Source of the DNA: Drosophila persimilis
Lineage: Eukaryota > Arthropoda > Insecta > Diptera > Drosophilidae
Assembly (NCBI RefSeq): GCF_003286085.1
Contig: NW_020825322.1
Span: 2,418,001 to 2,482,000, forward strand
Reading direction: 5' to 3'
Length of the DNA: 64,000 nucleotides
Shown: positions 50,690-61,720 of the stretch, piece after piece
Position numbering within the stretch: the first letter of the stretch is position 1
Layout of the letters: each line of letters starts with the position of its first letter
Made by a program: the position numbers and the translations under genes
Notes under the pieces: generated by a model
Databases searched by the model: none
What the model saw: the letters and a program-made list of their open reading frames with translations, nothing else
What the model was told of the DNA's origin: nothing

Positions 50690-53600
50690 GTACACACAAA
50701 GCAAAGCGAGAACGGAACCACGACAACGCTTGTACAGTAGAGGGATAACTTTAAAGGATTACAATATGTACCTACGTACTCCCAATTACGTAAATACATC
50801 TGCATGTACATATGTACATACTAGTGCAGAAGTATCTAGCTAGGGACGTGTCTTATAGAGTCTTCTGCTTAATGGATTTCAATTGGAACTGCAGAAAAAT
50901 ATCAATAGAAGACGAAGCCTGTGTCTGTAGCCACCCTGTAGAGGCGTCACTTGATTGTTCTTGTTGCTGTTGCTTGTTCAAGGGGCACACGTCAATAATT
51001 GCGCTTGAAAAGAAGTTAAGGAAAACACAATCAAGCAGAAGCAGAAGCGGCAGCAGCAGTAGAGTGGCAATGGTAGTGGCGGCGGCAGGAGGACCAAGAG
51101 GCAAGAGGCAGCCAAGCGGTGGAGGTCCTACCAAGATCTCTGCAGTCAGTCGGTCCCCTTTCGAACTTTAATGTGAAAATCATGCAATGAACCAAATTCA
51201 AACGGAAATGATTCACACTCCAGCTGAAACACAATTCAAGTAGGGGAACGGAACCCCAGAACCCCCGACAACCAGAAGCAAAAGTACAATATAAATATAT
51301 GTACATAGTCGTACATACATATGTATGTATGTATGTATGTTGATGCAGGAGGCGGATGGACGGACGGGGGTCTCAAATCGAAATTGCGTTTTCAACAACA
51401 ATTGTTACAACAACAATGACGCCATTTGGAAGAACAATAACAATTTCACCCCCATAAGATGTCTAAGAGCGAGAGAGACAGGGACTGAGACTGAGACCGG
51501 GTACCGGGTACCGATGAAAGCAGATGAAACACTCGAGGGAGGACCGACCGACCACCGCCACATGTCGAGGAGCATGTGCCCCCAGACAAATGTCAACGCA
51601 AATATTTCACTTCCTGTTCTTTTTCCCATTTATTCGGAGATTCCCCCGTTCGTTTGTTCGACTTGACTGCTAAGCTTCGACAAAAGGTTCAAAGGTCAAG
51701 GATTTTCACGTTTAATTAGACATGGATACGGTTTTTCATCACCATCACCAGCATGAGAATCCAGCATTCAGCATCCAGCATCCAGCATCCGCGAGGGCGT
51801 TTGCGTAGGCGGCAACGGCGACGGCGACGACAAAGAAGCGGTATTTAAATTTCCAATTAGCCCAGTGAGAGGTCGGATGGGTGAGTGGGTGGCATGTGGC
51901 CTGTGGCGGGTGGCTGGAAGCTTCCAGTAAATATACCTGAATGGCACAAAGAAGTGTTTGAAGCTTAAATCGCCTTTAGGACAATGGCGCCGCCCGGGTA
52001 GCAGGTCGCGTCCGCCTGTGGGCGGCGACGTGTGGGCGATTCCGGCTAAGGACGACAAGGTTAAGCTCTTGACGGAATTATAGAATTATACGTAGTTTAA
52101 ATATACATATACATATGTACACTGGTACGATGGGACTATCTTCTTCGAGTGTCCACTCAAGATTCTTCGGCCTTCGACCTTCAAGTATGATGCAGGCCTG
52201 AGCATAAAGAAACCCAATCCTTAGTTGCAGTGTAGTTTGAGGGAGAGCCAGGGCCTGTTACAGGGCCGGGGTTCAAATTAAAGTTGAATAACTTTTTAAA
52301 AACTTAAATTTCGCTCACAGTCGATAAAAACTCGTCTGTTTTCGTGGATGGGGCGTGGGGGTAAGGAGAGGGCGACACTGGTGCAACAAATTAAATGCAT
52401 TAAATGTCAACTCTGGCACTTGTTGTCCACGCTGATAGTTTCATTAAATGGAAAAGCGAATTTTTGCGCATTTTCCGCAAAAGTACGAGTATTTTTTCCC
52501 CGCGTTTTTCCTGCTTTTTTCTGCTTTTTCTGTCGCTGTCTTTGAGGGGACGGACGAGCAGGCAAATCCCACTGAGACGCCGTCTGTGTCTCATCTTGAG
52601 CAACCTCCAGGCCGACAGTATTTTTCTGGCTGTTTTCCTCTGTCTTGTGTCTCTTTATCTGAGACTCCAAGCTGCAAGGCATGCCATTTGCCATTTGCCA
52701 TATTTCAATTGCATTTTAATTCATTTGAGTGTGTTCCAGTGTGTGTCTTCTGTATGCCACATTTTCTGCGGTTTCTTTGCCCTTTTCGAGGGGAGACACC
52801 CTGCCAGCCAGGAGCCTAAACAAATTCTATAAAAATAAAACAATTCATTAAAGATTTTTAAAGCCCCAAATATATCAGAAAGAGTCGCTTTGGTTCATGG
52901 AGTAGAACGGGGTCTATATTTCTTCAAAATGGTAAGTTTTGAATGCCTCTGAATCAATAGAAGCTACCTTCACGCAACTGGAGACCCCATATTTGTTCAC
53001 ACATTCTATTTGTTCATTCCACAGATGCCACGCGGGCACTTTTGTGGCACTGAATCGCATACGCATCCGCGGGTTCCACATCTGGGGAAGCCAGAAAGGT
53101 ATGATCCAGCAGCCACTGGAGTGTGGCACCGTTGTCCGTCCTCTCGTACCAAAGGCAGGAATACACAGAAGCAGGAGCTTTCGTCTGCCAAGTATTTTGA
53201 AGTGTTTGTCATTTGGATTTGAATTAAATTTCGACTTATTGTTTTCATGTGATGCTGTAACTTCTTCGGGGAATGCTGCCACCGATGGACTCTGGATAAT
53301 CAATCTGTAATCTGTGAGTTCATCATTTGTGTGCCTCCTGAGTGAAGGTAGAGCTAGTCGTATAATCACAAAAATGCAACTATACTAGTTTTAATTAAAT
53401 TGTAAGATATCCAGTGAATCTGCACACCTCTTAAAGTTGATTGCAATTCAAGAATAAGAACTCCAGAGAATGTTTAGCCCTTCAAGCTGTTGCACCTTTT
53501 AAAGTAAGCTTTTGAGCACAGTTTATTCTATTCTAAAAAGTCGACCATTGATTAGTATTCATCACCTTTCCATTTGAACACTTCCCTTGCTTATCTTATT

Positions 53601-56600
53601 TTCCTCTTATTTATTCTGTTATTCATTCTTCCTTTCTCCTTCGTAGAGTGTTTTTTCAACGATGTTTAATAATTTAATTTAAACATTTGCCGCGCCCGAA
53701 TGACTCGGGATTCGATGGATTCAGCCGGCCCAGCCCCCTCACCGTTTTCCACATTTCTGTGGCATGTTTTTCTCGGCTGCTGCTAAGCCATTTATTGTTG
53801 TCCTTTGCATGTTTCCTCCCTTTGTGTAGAGGGTATGACGCCTATGACTATGCGTTTGCATTGCACAGCACATGAACATTAGGTCTAGCCACTAAGTAGT
53901 CTATAAGTCTATATAAGGATACATTTTTCAGACAAACACTCGAATTTTTATAGCACTTAATTCATTCAATCCCTCTTAAGTCTTGACCTAAAGAAAAGGT
54001 ATGGCAAACGCATTTGTAAAGAAATTGGAATACAAAATATTAATTCTGCTTAAAAAACTATACCATTTGAATAGCAAACTGCATCGGATCCTAAATACAG
54101 GTTTAACGTCGAAATTGGGTCGCCATGTCATAGTGATATCTAGGAAGAACGGTTCTACGAATAATATAGCCAAATTGTACCAATCCATAATATCATTTGT
54201 TCCTTGATAGCTTTGTATCAAAGTCAATTGAAATAGTTTAAATTTGTAGAAAATAGGAAATACAAATATTAAATTTAAATAAGAAATTTTATCGATCAAA
54301 TATTCTCATATCAATGGTCATATGTATGTGAAAACATATACTAATATTACCTGAGTAAATATTATATATATTACAACCTAAAATTCCCTTATAATAGTAC
54401 ATATGTACATATATACAATATATGTATATAATATAAACCTACACTATTTTAGTTACTGGTATAATAAGGAAATATATTTAGGACTAGTCCCCGTTTGGTA
54501 GACTTTTAGTTGTGGATCATTCTAAATTCTACATACAGGTTTTTAAAGGTTCCTAATACTAGAGCTTGTTTGGTTGTCAGGTTGGGGATCGTATGTGAGT
54601 CTATTAAGTCCTTGCTGTATCTAAGGGTATCTAAGACTGCGGTTATACACGATATTCGGCAAGAATTACTTTTTTTGTTTTGGCTTAAATGAGTTTCTTA
54701 TGGTTTTTTAATTTTCTTTGATTTGATTTCCATTTCCGTCTTTCGTTTTCCATTTCCCGTTGCCCACCGCTTTTCATCTCGGTGATTCATTTCCATCTCA
54801 CCGACTTGTCCAGGACATGCATAAATATGTTTTTCCTTTCGCCGTTCGTCCTGCGCCGCCCTTGCAGTTTCTTATTTATTTATTCGCCTTGTATTCCATT
54901 CTGTTCTGTGATTCGGAGTCTTCATCTTCGTTTTAATAGCTTCATAAAAATTTCTTCATTTGATTTCATGTCAATTTGGCCTCACTCCCCGTCCGAAAGA
55001 CCCCCCACACTCCACGGCACCAAACCAAATGATCAAAATAAAATAATAAAATGCAAGTAAATGAAAATGAAAGGCAAATAAAATTTTATTAACTTTAAGC
55101 CAAGTGGCGGGACATTTTGCGGTTCGTCGGATTGGTGTGTGTTTAGGGCGCGTTTAAGGCTAACACGAAATATGAGAAGGACGAATAAATGAGTGAGTGC
55201 CACGCTCGTAAACGAGATTCAATCGGTGCGACTTTTTACTCCAGGACCGTCCAGGACCCCGTGGCTCCACTCATCTATTTTCGATGAGGAATAGTGTTTC
55301 CATTATTTCCTATATTTAAATTCGCTGTCTGAATGGAATAGTTACACTTAGATTAAAAGTTATTACCAAGAGTGGGATTTTTAAAAAGAAAGAAACTTAA
55401 CTTTTACCATTCAAATGAAATATATTTGATTTAAAAATATTTTATATTGAAGAAAAATATTTATCTAATTTAAATTACTTTATATTGAATATATTACCTA
55501 AGAAGAATGTTTTCTTTTGGTTCATTTAAAATTTTTTTTTATTTTTAGATTAAAGATGGAACGTATTAAAAAAACTTTTTAGTACATATATTTATTTAAT
55601 CAAAGTGAATATAATTTTGTTTTTACTATTCCATCTTTCTCTTAGTGTACCATTTTTATTTATGTATTTTATTTATGTATGTATTATTATTATTTTTACA
55701 ACATTATTAATTTTGAGTTCAGTTGTAATTGCTGGATGTAAATGTTCGCTTGATTTCTTTTTATGAGCTACAATTGTAATCTTTTTACAAGTGAAAACCC
55801 ACGATAAAATTTTAATATTTTATGTTTTTTTAAACTTAAGTCAAATGAGAGCTTGAGGACGTATGTATGTATATAAATATCATAGACATATCTTTAATTA
55901 TAACTTCAAACAATTCATTCGGACAAAGTTCATTCATCGGTTTTTAGTGTTGCAAAATTTCTGGAATGCTGAAGTTTCGTTTTCTCTTGAATTCCTCGTC
56001 ATTAAAGAATAGATCCCGTTCTGAGGATTCATAGCATAATTCCAGAATCCACAATATTTTTTTATCGCCTCCACTTAAAGCACCTTCTCTGCCCTCTCCC
56101 TGCACCACACTCCCTGTACTCCCTTCGCATTGAACACTGAAAATAGATTCTTTGTGTAGTTTCGTCCCCTCTCGATGGCCTGCACCCAACTTGCAACTTG
56201 CAACGCCCTTCCACTCTCACTCTTTCGCTTTCTTTTTCTCTTTAGGTAGGGGACGCAGGTCCTCAATGAATTTCCGGACTCGGGGAACGAACGAACCCTT
56301 GTCGTTATTGTTGATGGATTGGGGGAACTGGGCACTGCCATGCTCTTCTCTATTTATTTTCTTGTTTTCCCCTGCTTTAGAAAATTAAATTTATTCATAA
56401 TTTCTACCGAGCGATGTTGTTTTTTTTTTTGTCTACTCTTGCACGTGGGGTATAATGATTTTTACTAGCAAGTAGTTCTGTAGCTTTTTATTAATTTTTT
56501 AGCTGGTTTCTATTCTAGTGCTACAAGGCTTACTTATAATTAAGGCTCTAGTCACACAACTATTTTAATCTTATATATCTGATAATTTTTCCAGTGAATT

Positions 56601-56789
56601 TGAATACTCAAAAATTACATGCCTATATAGTAATTTTGTTTATGATACATTTTAATTTGAATATTTTTTTGGTTTGTTTTTAGTTTTATTTATCTGTATT
56701 TGCACTTAGAATATTTATTTTTGCAGACATGCAATAATGGCCTATATACTAAAACAGATTTGAAAATAGAAAATATTATCAGTGGCCAT
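50690..56789. other. Gene-poor DNA, probable kirre upstream/intronic region (part 6)
   Basis: No supportable gene. Simple repeats and palindromes include (TATG)n at 51319-51340 and repeated CAGCATTCAGCATCCAGCAT at 51762-51790. AT-rich stretches lie at 53990-54480 and 55300-55900. Short open frames at 52939-53369 and 54001-54207 resemble nothing I know. Confidence 0.5.
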
Positions 56790-57215
56790 TATCGTCGATA
56801 ATTGGATGAGTGTAACACCCAAAAGAAAGCAATTTGGACTCCATTAAGTATAAACATACATATATTCTTGGACACCATCAATAGACTAGTCTGTCTGTCC
56901 GTCCGTCCCGACGAGCCACTAGATCTCAGAGACTTGAAAAGCTAGAGCAGGCTTTATGTAAAAATTTCACCTTGCCCCAAAAAGTACGAAAATCTGTGGC
57001 ATCCACAATTTTGAACATACCAGAAAACCGAAAACTCGGAATCATACAAAAGGACATTATTTACCAGATTTCCGAAACTGGTTTGAATTGTTCCAGAAGG
57101 AACAGATAATATTGCAGTCGCTACCCAAGTCCGCACCACGCGCTTACTCATTCTCTCCCTCTCTCTCATACTCTCTTCCTCGTGCAGTGTGCGCCCTACG
57201 GCGGAGATACTTCTT
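56790..57215 (+). mobile_element. Decayed DINE-1/INE-1 fragment
   Basis: Shares with the full copy at 20728: ACATATATTCTTGG-like block, CATCAATAGACTAG, a short (GTCY)n run, AGATCTCAGAGACTTGAAAA, AATCTGTGGCATCCACAATT and AGAAAACCGAAAAC. The order is conserved, but both ends and the 3' hairpin are eroded. Confidence 0.8.
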
Positions 57216-58799
57216 CCCACTCGTTAATGTTCGAGAGGTGTAGTTGTTTGAGTCTTCGTAGGATATCTGGACAATATGCACCTTACATACTTTTTTCTGC
57301 TTCTGTTCTCCAGGGGATTAAAACTTTCGACCACTGTGGAGTTTTACGTCTGTCTCGCTCCATTTTCTGGAACGATTTGCAGGCACATTAATGTAGTTGT
57401 CGCTAAGCAGGGGGATAGGCAGGACAACTGTACCTGGGGATGACCAATACTAAAGAATTGTGGTGGGGTTGGGCTGATCAGAAAATACGCCCAAACTAAA
57501 TTTGAAGAAAGGAAAATAAATACAACCAAAAAACAGACGAAACAAGTGGCGAAAAAACAAAAAAAAAACCCTGGAGGTGGGGATGGGAGAAATTAAAGGT
57601 GAAATGGCGCAAAGGTAGAGCCAGAATAATGGCAACAACAAAGGGAACAAAAAGAAAGCAAAGTAGGAAATTATGATATCATCTTTATGACGCCATTATG
57701 GTGGCTATCCTGTCGCTCCTCTGCTTTGTTGTGGGGAGGGTGCTGCGGGTGCCCGTACCCGCATGTGGGTCCCATCCCGTCCCGTGCACCCTTCCGTCAG
57801 CATGCTATGACTAACTGTCAGCCCTGACACAGCCACAACCTCCATCCCCTCTTGGGGGATGTGGGGGATTTGCTGTCAGGGCAAACTGTTGTAAATGTCA
57901 AAGACCGGAAAAAACAACACACAACCCACACACATGGAGCAAGGAAGCAGGGCAAGTGGCAGCGTAACAGCAGAAGAAGCCGAAGCTGACTAGAAATGCA
58001 ACAGTTATGTGGCGCCACCACCGATGTCGACTACTGTCTGTCTGCCTGCCTGCCTGTCTGTCTGCCTGTCTGCCTGCCTGTCTATGTGCTAAGCCAAAAG
58101 GGTTAAGAGCGCCCAAGACAAAATGAAGCACATCTTTTCTGTTTTTTTGTTGCGTCTTTGTATTTTTTTTTGGCACTTTTGAAACCGCAAAAATGCATTC
58201 GGATGGGCGTCTGGCAAACGAAAGCTTTAAAAAAGATTTCGAGTTCCATTTTTTGCGGAAATAATCGCACCAGAGAGAAAAAAACTGGATCAAATGGAGC
58301 GAAGGCTTAGTCCCCTCTACCATTGAATAGTCGATAATGGTTCTTCGCTTAATAACACACTTTTAAGTTATAATCTTGGCAGTGCTTGAACTATGGAAAT
58401 TACTATACACGCATTACTATACAGGCCCCAGTTCTCTTTCCCCAGGCTGTACCTGTAGCGATCTACACGATTAGATATCTAGATATTTTTATACATACAT
58501 ATGTAAATCAGTGATCTACAAATATATACTATATGAAAAATGCATAAAAACTTAATAAAATGCTAAGATCATAAAGGTTAGAAAAAATAATACCTAGCTC
58601 TCTGAAAAAGAAAAAGTTAAGTAAGGATTCGTGGTTCAGAGTTATCTAAATAGCACACTTTTGTATGTCTACAAACTATGGAAAACTTTGAAGGTGGCTC
58701 CGCCAGGAAATTGGCGATTTTTGCCTAGAGAACTTGAGAAATAAGAAAGGGAAATCCTCTTACTGATCAAGATCAGAATCATATGAACCATAAACGTCC
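57216..58799. other. Gene-poor spacer
   Basis: Contains a (CTGY)n run at 58034-58083. No gene seen. Confidence 0.55.
58034..58083. repeat. (CTGY)n microsatellite
   Basis: Alternating CTGT/CTGC tetramers, unrelated to the DINE-1 copies by position. Confidence 0.9.
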
Positions 58800-59385
58800 T
58801 CAGCGGGCTGGGCACAGCCGTGATCCATCAGTTAGACGATCAGTTCGGCATATTCGCCGAACACAGCCATCCTGCAGACGATTGACCAGCATCAAGTCCT
58901 GCTCCACGTCGAGTATTTTACTTTTGAGATACTCCACGCAATGGACAAATCCCTTTAGGGCAAGGTGCTTTTTGTACGACGCCCCAGAGGTAGCATCTGC
59001 GCAAGGAACCAGAGCATCTACGGGCACAAACTCTGTATTGCCGTAGACCACATAAAATGTTTTGTATGCCCAGCCCAGTCCTCTATGATCTGGGCGCGAT
59101 AATAGGAGCCGTCGTTGTGGAGAGCCAAAACTATGTCCAAATAATGCGGTTTCTGCTTGAACTGACTCTTGACCGATGGCAGATCATTCTGGTCAATACC
59201 AGTGGGGCAGAGTCATCCACAAATTGGCCATACATAAGTTATCAGCATTTTCACAGTGCTTTCCATAACTTCTGGCACGTTCAAGTCCTTGATGGCAGCT
59301 AAGAAAAAAAAGGAGATGTAACCGAGTATGATTTTTGTATATTTTCCGACTTACTCTTGAAGCAATCATTGGCCGTATCTGCCAT
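58800..59385 (-). pseudogene. Tudor-domain gene relic with frameshifts
   Basis: On the minus strand ATG at 59385 opens MADTANDCFK. A clean 55-nt intron (59354-59300, GTAAGT to TTCTTAG) follows, then TAIKDLNVPEVMESTVKMLI. After a frameshift comes MYGQFVDDSAP. After another comes IDQNDLPSVKSQFKQKPHYL, continuing into LALHNDGSYYRAQIIEDWAG. A third shift leads to YKTFYVVYGNTEFVPVDALV. The GSYYRAQI ... VVYGNTEFVPVDAL pattern is the core of a Tudor domain, which binds methylated arginine/lysine. Three shifts make it a pseudogene. The retained intron argues against a retrocopy. The parent gene is not identified. Confidence 0.6.
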
Positions 59386-59639
59386 GCTTAACTGTGACCC
59401 CTGGGCGACTGAGTTTGACTGGTCCTGACTAGAATCAACTGGCTAGCTTAATTGTGGGACCAGGAGCTCTGCTGCTGGGTAAGAGGAAGTGATAAGATCG
59501 ATTTCCTTGCCTAATTGTGCGTCCTGTCGCTGGACCTCGTAAAGAGCTTTCGAATGCATTGAATTTCAATTGTTTATGAATAAAATGTACAAATAACACA
59601 AGCAGCAGGTTGACGAAGACTGACTCAAGTGTTGCAGCA

Positions 59640-60790
59640 TGCGTACAAGCTGGTACAGAATCGTGCGTTACCCAACACTGGTGGCGGATGGCTCTGGAAC
59701 TTTCTGGAAGATATTGGTAAAAGAAGAAATCGATTGAGTGTCCACATTTGTGAGTAGTTTTTTATGATATACTCTTAGCCGTATTTAAATAAAGTATCGT
59801 TTTAGGACGACCCATTGGCCAACCGTTTGTGTGTTCCTCACCGGCGTTTTTGTGCCGGGCTCAATAAAAGCGCCCATTGCCTACCGTCACGTCAACTGGA
59901 ACCCACGAGATGTCTTCAATGAAACAGCTAAGCAGCTATTTTGCCATTTTGCGAAGCTGCTGAATGTTAAAGATGTAGTTGCCAGAGGTCCAGACGGATG
60001 AAGTGCGCCTGTCACGCGCAGCCGTTGCTCAGCTCATGGCGCGGAGCCACCGCTTTTCTACAGATTGCTGAAGACGCTATGGAGAAAGGTATGCAATCTC
60101 GCAGCTCATGGCTTATAATATAAGGCTCTTCATGTATGATACCCAGAAGAACAACTTTATCCATTGGCACACATTTGATCGATACATAAAGGACTAAAGG
60201 AACATGTATGTACATTTTTGTTCAATCTATTCGTTTTTAAAGAGATTGACAAACATATTCCATGTCCATCAATGATATACGAGAATGGCAGCTCCCAGGA
60301 GAAACTCAACAAGATATTTCCCACTCTAAAAAGGATCCGAGTCAGTCGCATAATGATAGACTTGTGCGGGGAAATCCAAAGGAATGGTAATCAAAGGTAT
60401 TTTCCCTTTACGCATCTCCCTGCTGCACTGCATGTCCACCATTTCGCGGGCAAAGAGACCCTGCTCCAGGTGACGCTCTCTTGGCGTTATGTGCAGCATT
60501 ATGGCGATATGTGTTATGTGGCGAATTCTGGAAGCTGTTGGAGAAGGGAATTAGCCTCAAGCATCTATTTATTACCTGTTTATCCGCTGAGCTATTGACT
60601 CAACTGCCTTCTTACTCGTTGCAGATTTTTGCCAGTCTTATGGCAGCTGGGAAATGATTACATGGACTGTTGCAAGCGTGGAGCTGCTTTGGCATACCCT
60701 TGCCAGACAGAGAGGCCTGACTGATTAAAAGCCAGAAAGCAGGAGACGCTCTTAGGATGCTGTGTTGGTCACAGGAATACCTGAAAGTAT
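59640..60790 (+). pseudogene. Unclassified decayed coding DNA, plus strand
   Basis: A typical 56-nt intron (59750 GTGAGT to TTTTAG 59805) precedes a 60-codon open stretch containing APIAYRHVNWNPRDVFNETA and KQLFCHFAKLLNVKDVVARG. Further protein-like pieces follow in shifting frames (QLMAYNIRLFMYDTQKNNFI; IPCPSMIYENGSSQEKLN; LKRIRVSRIMIDLCGEIQRN; FASLMAAGK; AGDALRMLCWSQEYLKVYRR). Stops and shifts break it throughout. No family is certain. Given the Tudor relic next door, a remnant of a Tudor/DEAD-type (Yb or TDRD12-like) gene is one speculative option. Confidence 0.35.
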
Positions 60791-61457
60791 ACCGAAGGTG
60801 GCCATAGGTCAAACCTCTTTAAACGGCCATCGAAATCGATGTTGTGTAGAAGCAAAGGCTATAGGCTATAGGTCAAACGCATAAAACCCAAATTTAATAA
60901 AAAAGGCACCGTCAATGTCTTAAAACAGTCTTAACTGTCTTAACTTAATACATTAGAAGATTGATGTACATCTTAGAGAGCTGAGCTATATGGGCATCGG
61001 TTTCTGAAGTATAGTGCATTTCTTGGAGCACCATTAGCAACGATATCGTGGAACTGTGACTCTCCGGAACGGAACGGAGCTCGTTGAAAGCCATTTCGAT
61101 TCTAGTTATTTGTGCCTTTTTTCTTAAATCAGATTCCTAAGTGGATTATGTATTGTATATACAAGCAACAGTTTTTCCTTTTCGCGGATAAATCGCAAGG
61201 AGAAGGCCATGCGCTCCAAGAAGGAGAGACGCTAGGGGAATATTGCATTGGAGAGTCTGCGGAGTATGCACAGATCGGTAGGAGAGAGCCTCCGATGGGC
61301 TAATCCCGACGAACAACTTGGCTAAAAGCGTTAGGAAAACTCAAGGAAGGCGCAAAAGAGTAAAGGAAAGATGCAGTTCGAAACATTAGGCGCGAGACAA
61401 ACCAGACCCAGAACCAGACCCGAACAGATTTAAATGCAATCATGTACCATCCATAGC
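60791..61457. other. Spacer between relics and the PWWP gene
   Basis: No gene seen. A short plus-strand open frame at 61112-61303 is unremarkable. Confidence 0.5.
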
Positions 61458-61467
61458 TTTATTTATT
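61458..61467 (-). terminator. Polyadenylation signals of the PWWP-IBD gene
   Basis: AATAAATAAA on the minus strand contains two overlapping AATAAA signals. It lies about 255 nt after the stop codon (about 200 nt if the 3'UTR intron is removed). Confidence 0.5.
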
Positions 61468-61642
61468 GTTAATCAAACACATTGTACTTCGTATGTGGAT
61501 TAGAGTTAATTGGTTCGGCGGGATGTTGATGGTCCATCGTCTAAACTAAGTCAAATAAGGAACTTGATATTCATGTGCATGTTGTGGTAATTTTGTGAAG
61601 TTAGCAATAGAAGTTTGCCCTTTGGGAAATCGTCTTTTTGGG

Positions 61643-61697
61643 CTGTGAAACAAATAAATTAAAAAAAATATCATATTAATTTGTCGGAGGCTTTTAC
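61643..61697 (-). other. Candidate 55-nt intron in the 3'UTR of the PWWP-IBD gene
   Basis: Minus strand AAAG/GTAAAAG at 61697, then a T-rich tract and TTTGTTTCACAG ending at 61643. The length is typical for Drosophila. The junction would be about 23 nt after the stop, close enough not to trigger nonsense-mediated decay. Confidence 0.45.
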
Positions 61698-61720
61698 CTT
61701 TAATTGAATGGTTTGTTTTC

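Noticed and set aside
52914..53369. Overlapping open frames on both strands with a good acceptor near 53024
   Set aside because: Neither strand resembles a known protein and no matching donor or start could be argued.
54001..54207. 68-aa plus-strand frame starting MANAFVKKLEY
   Set aside because: Short, AT-rich and unlike any family known to me; its antisense is equally open.
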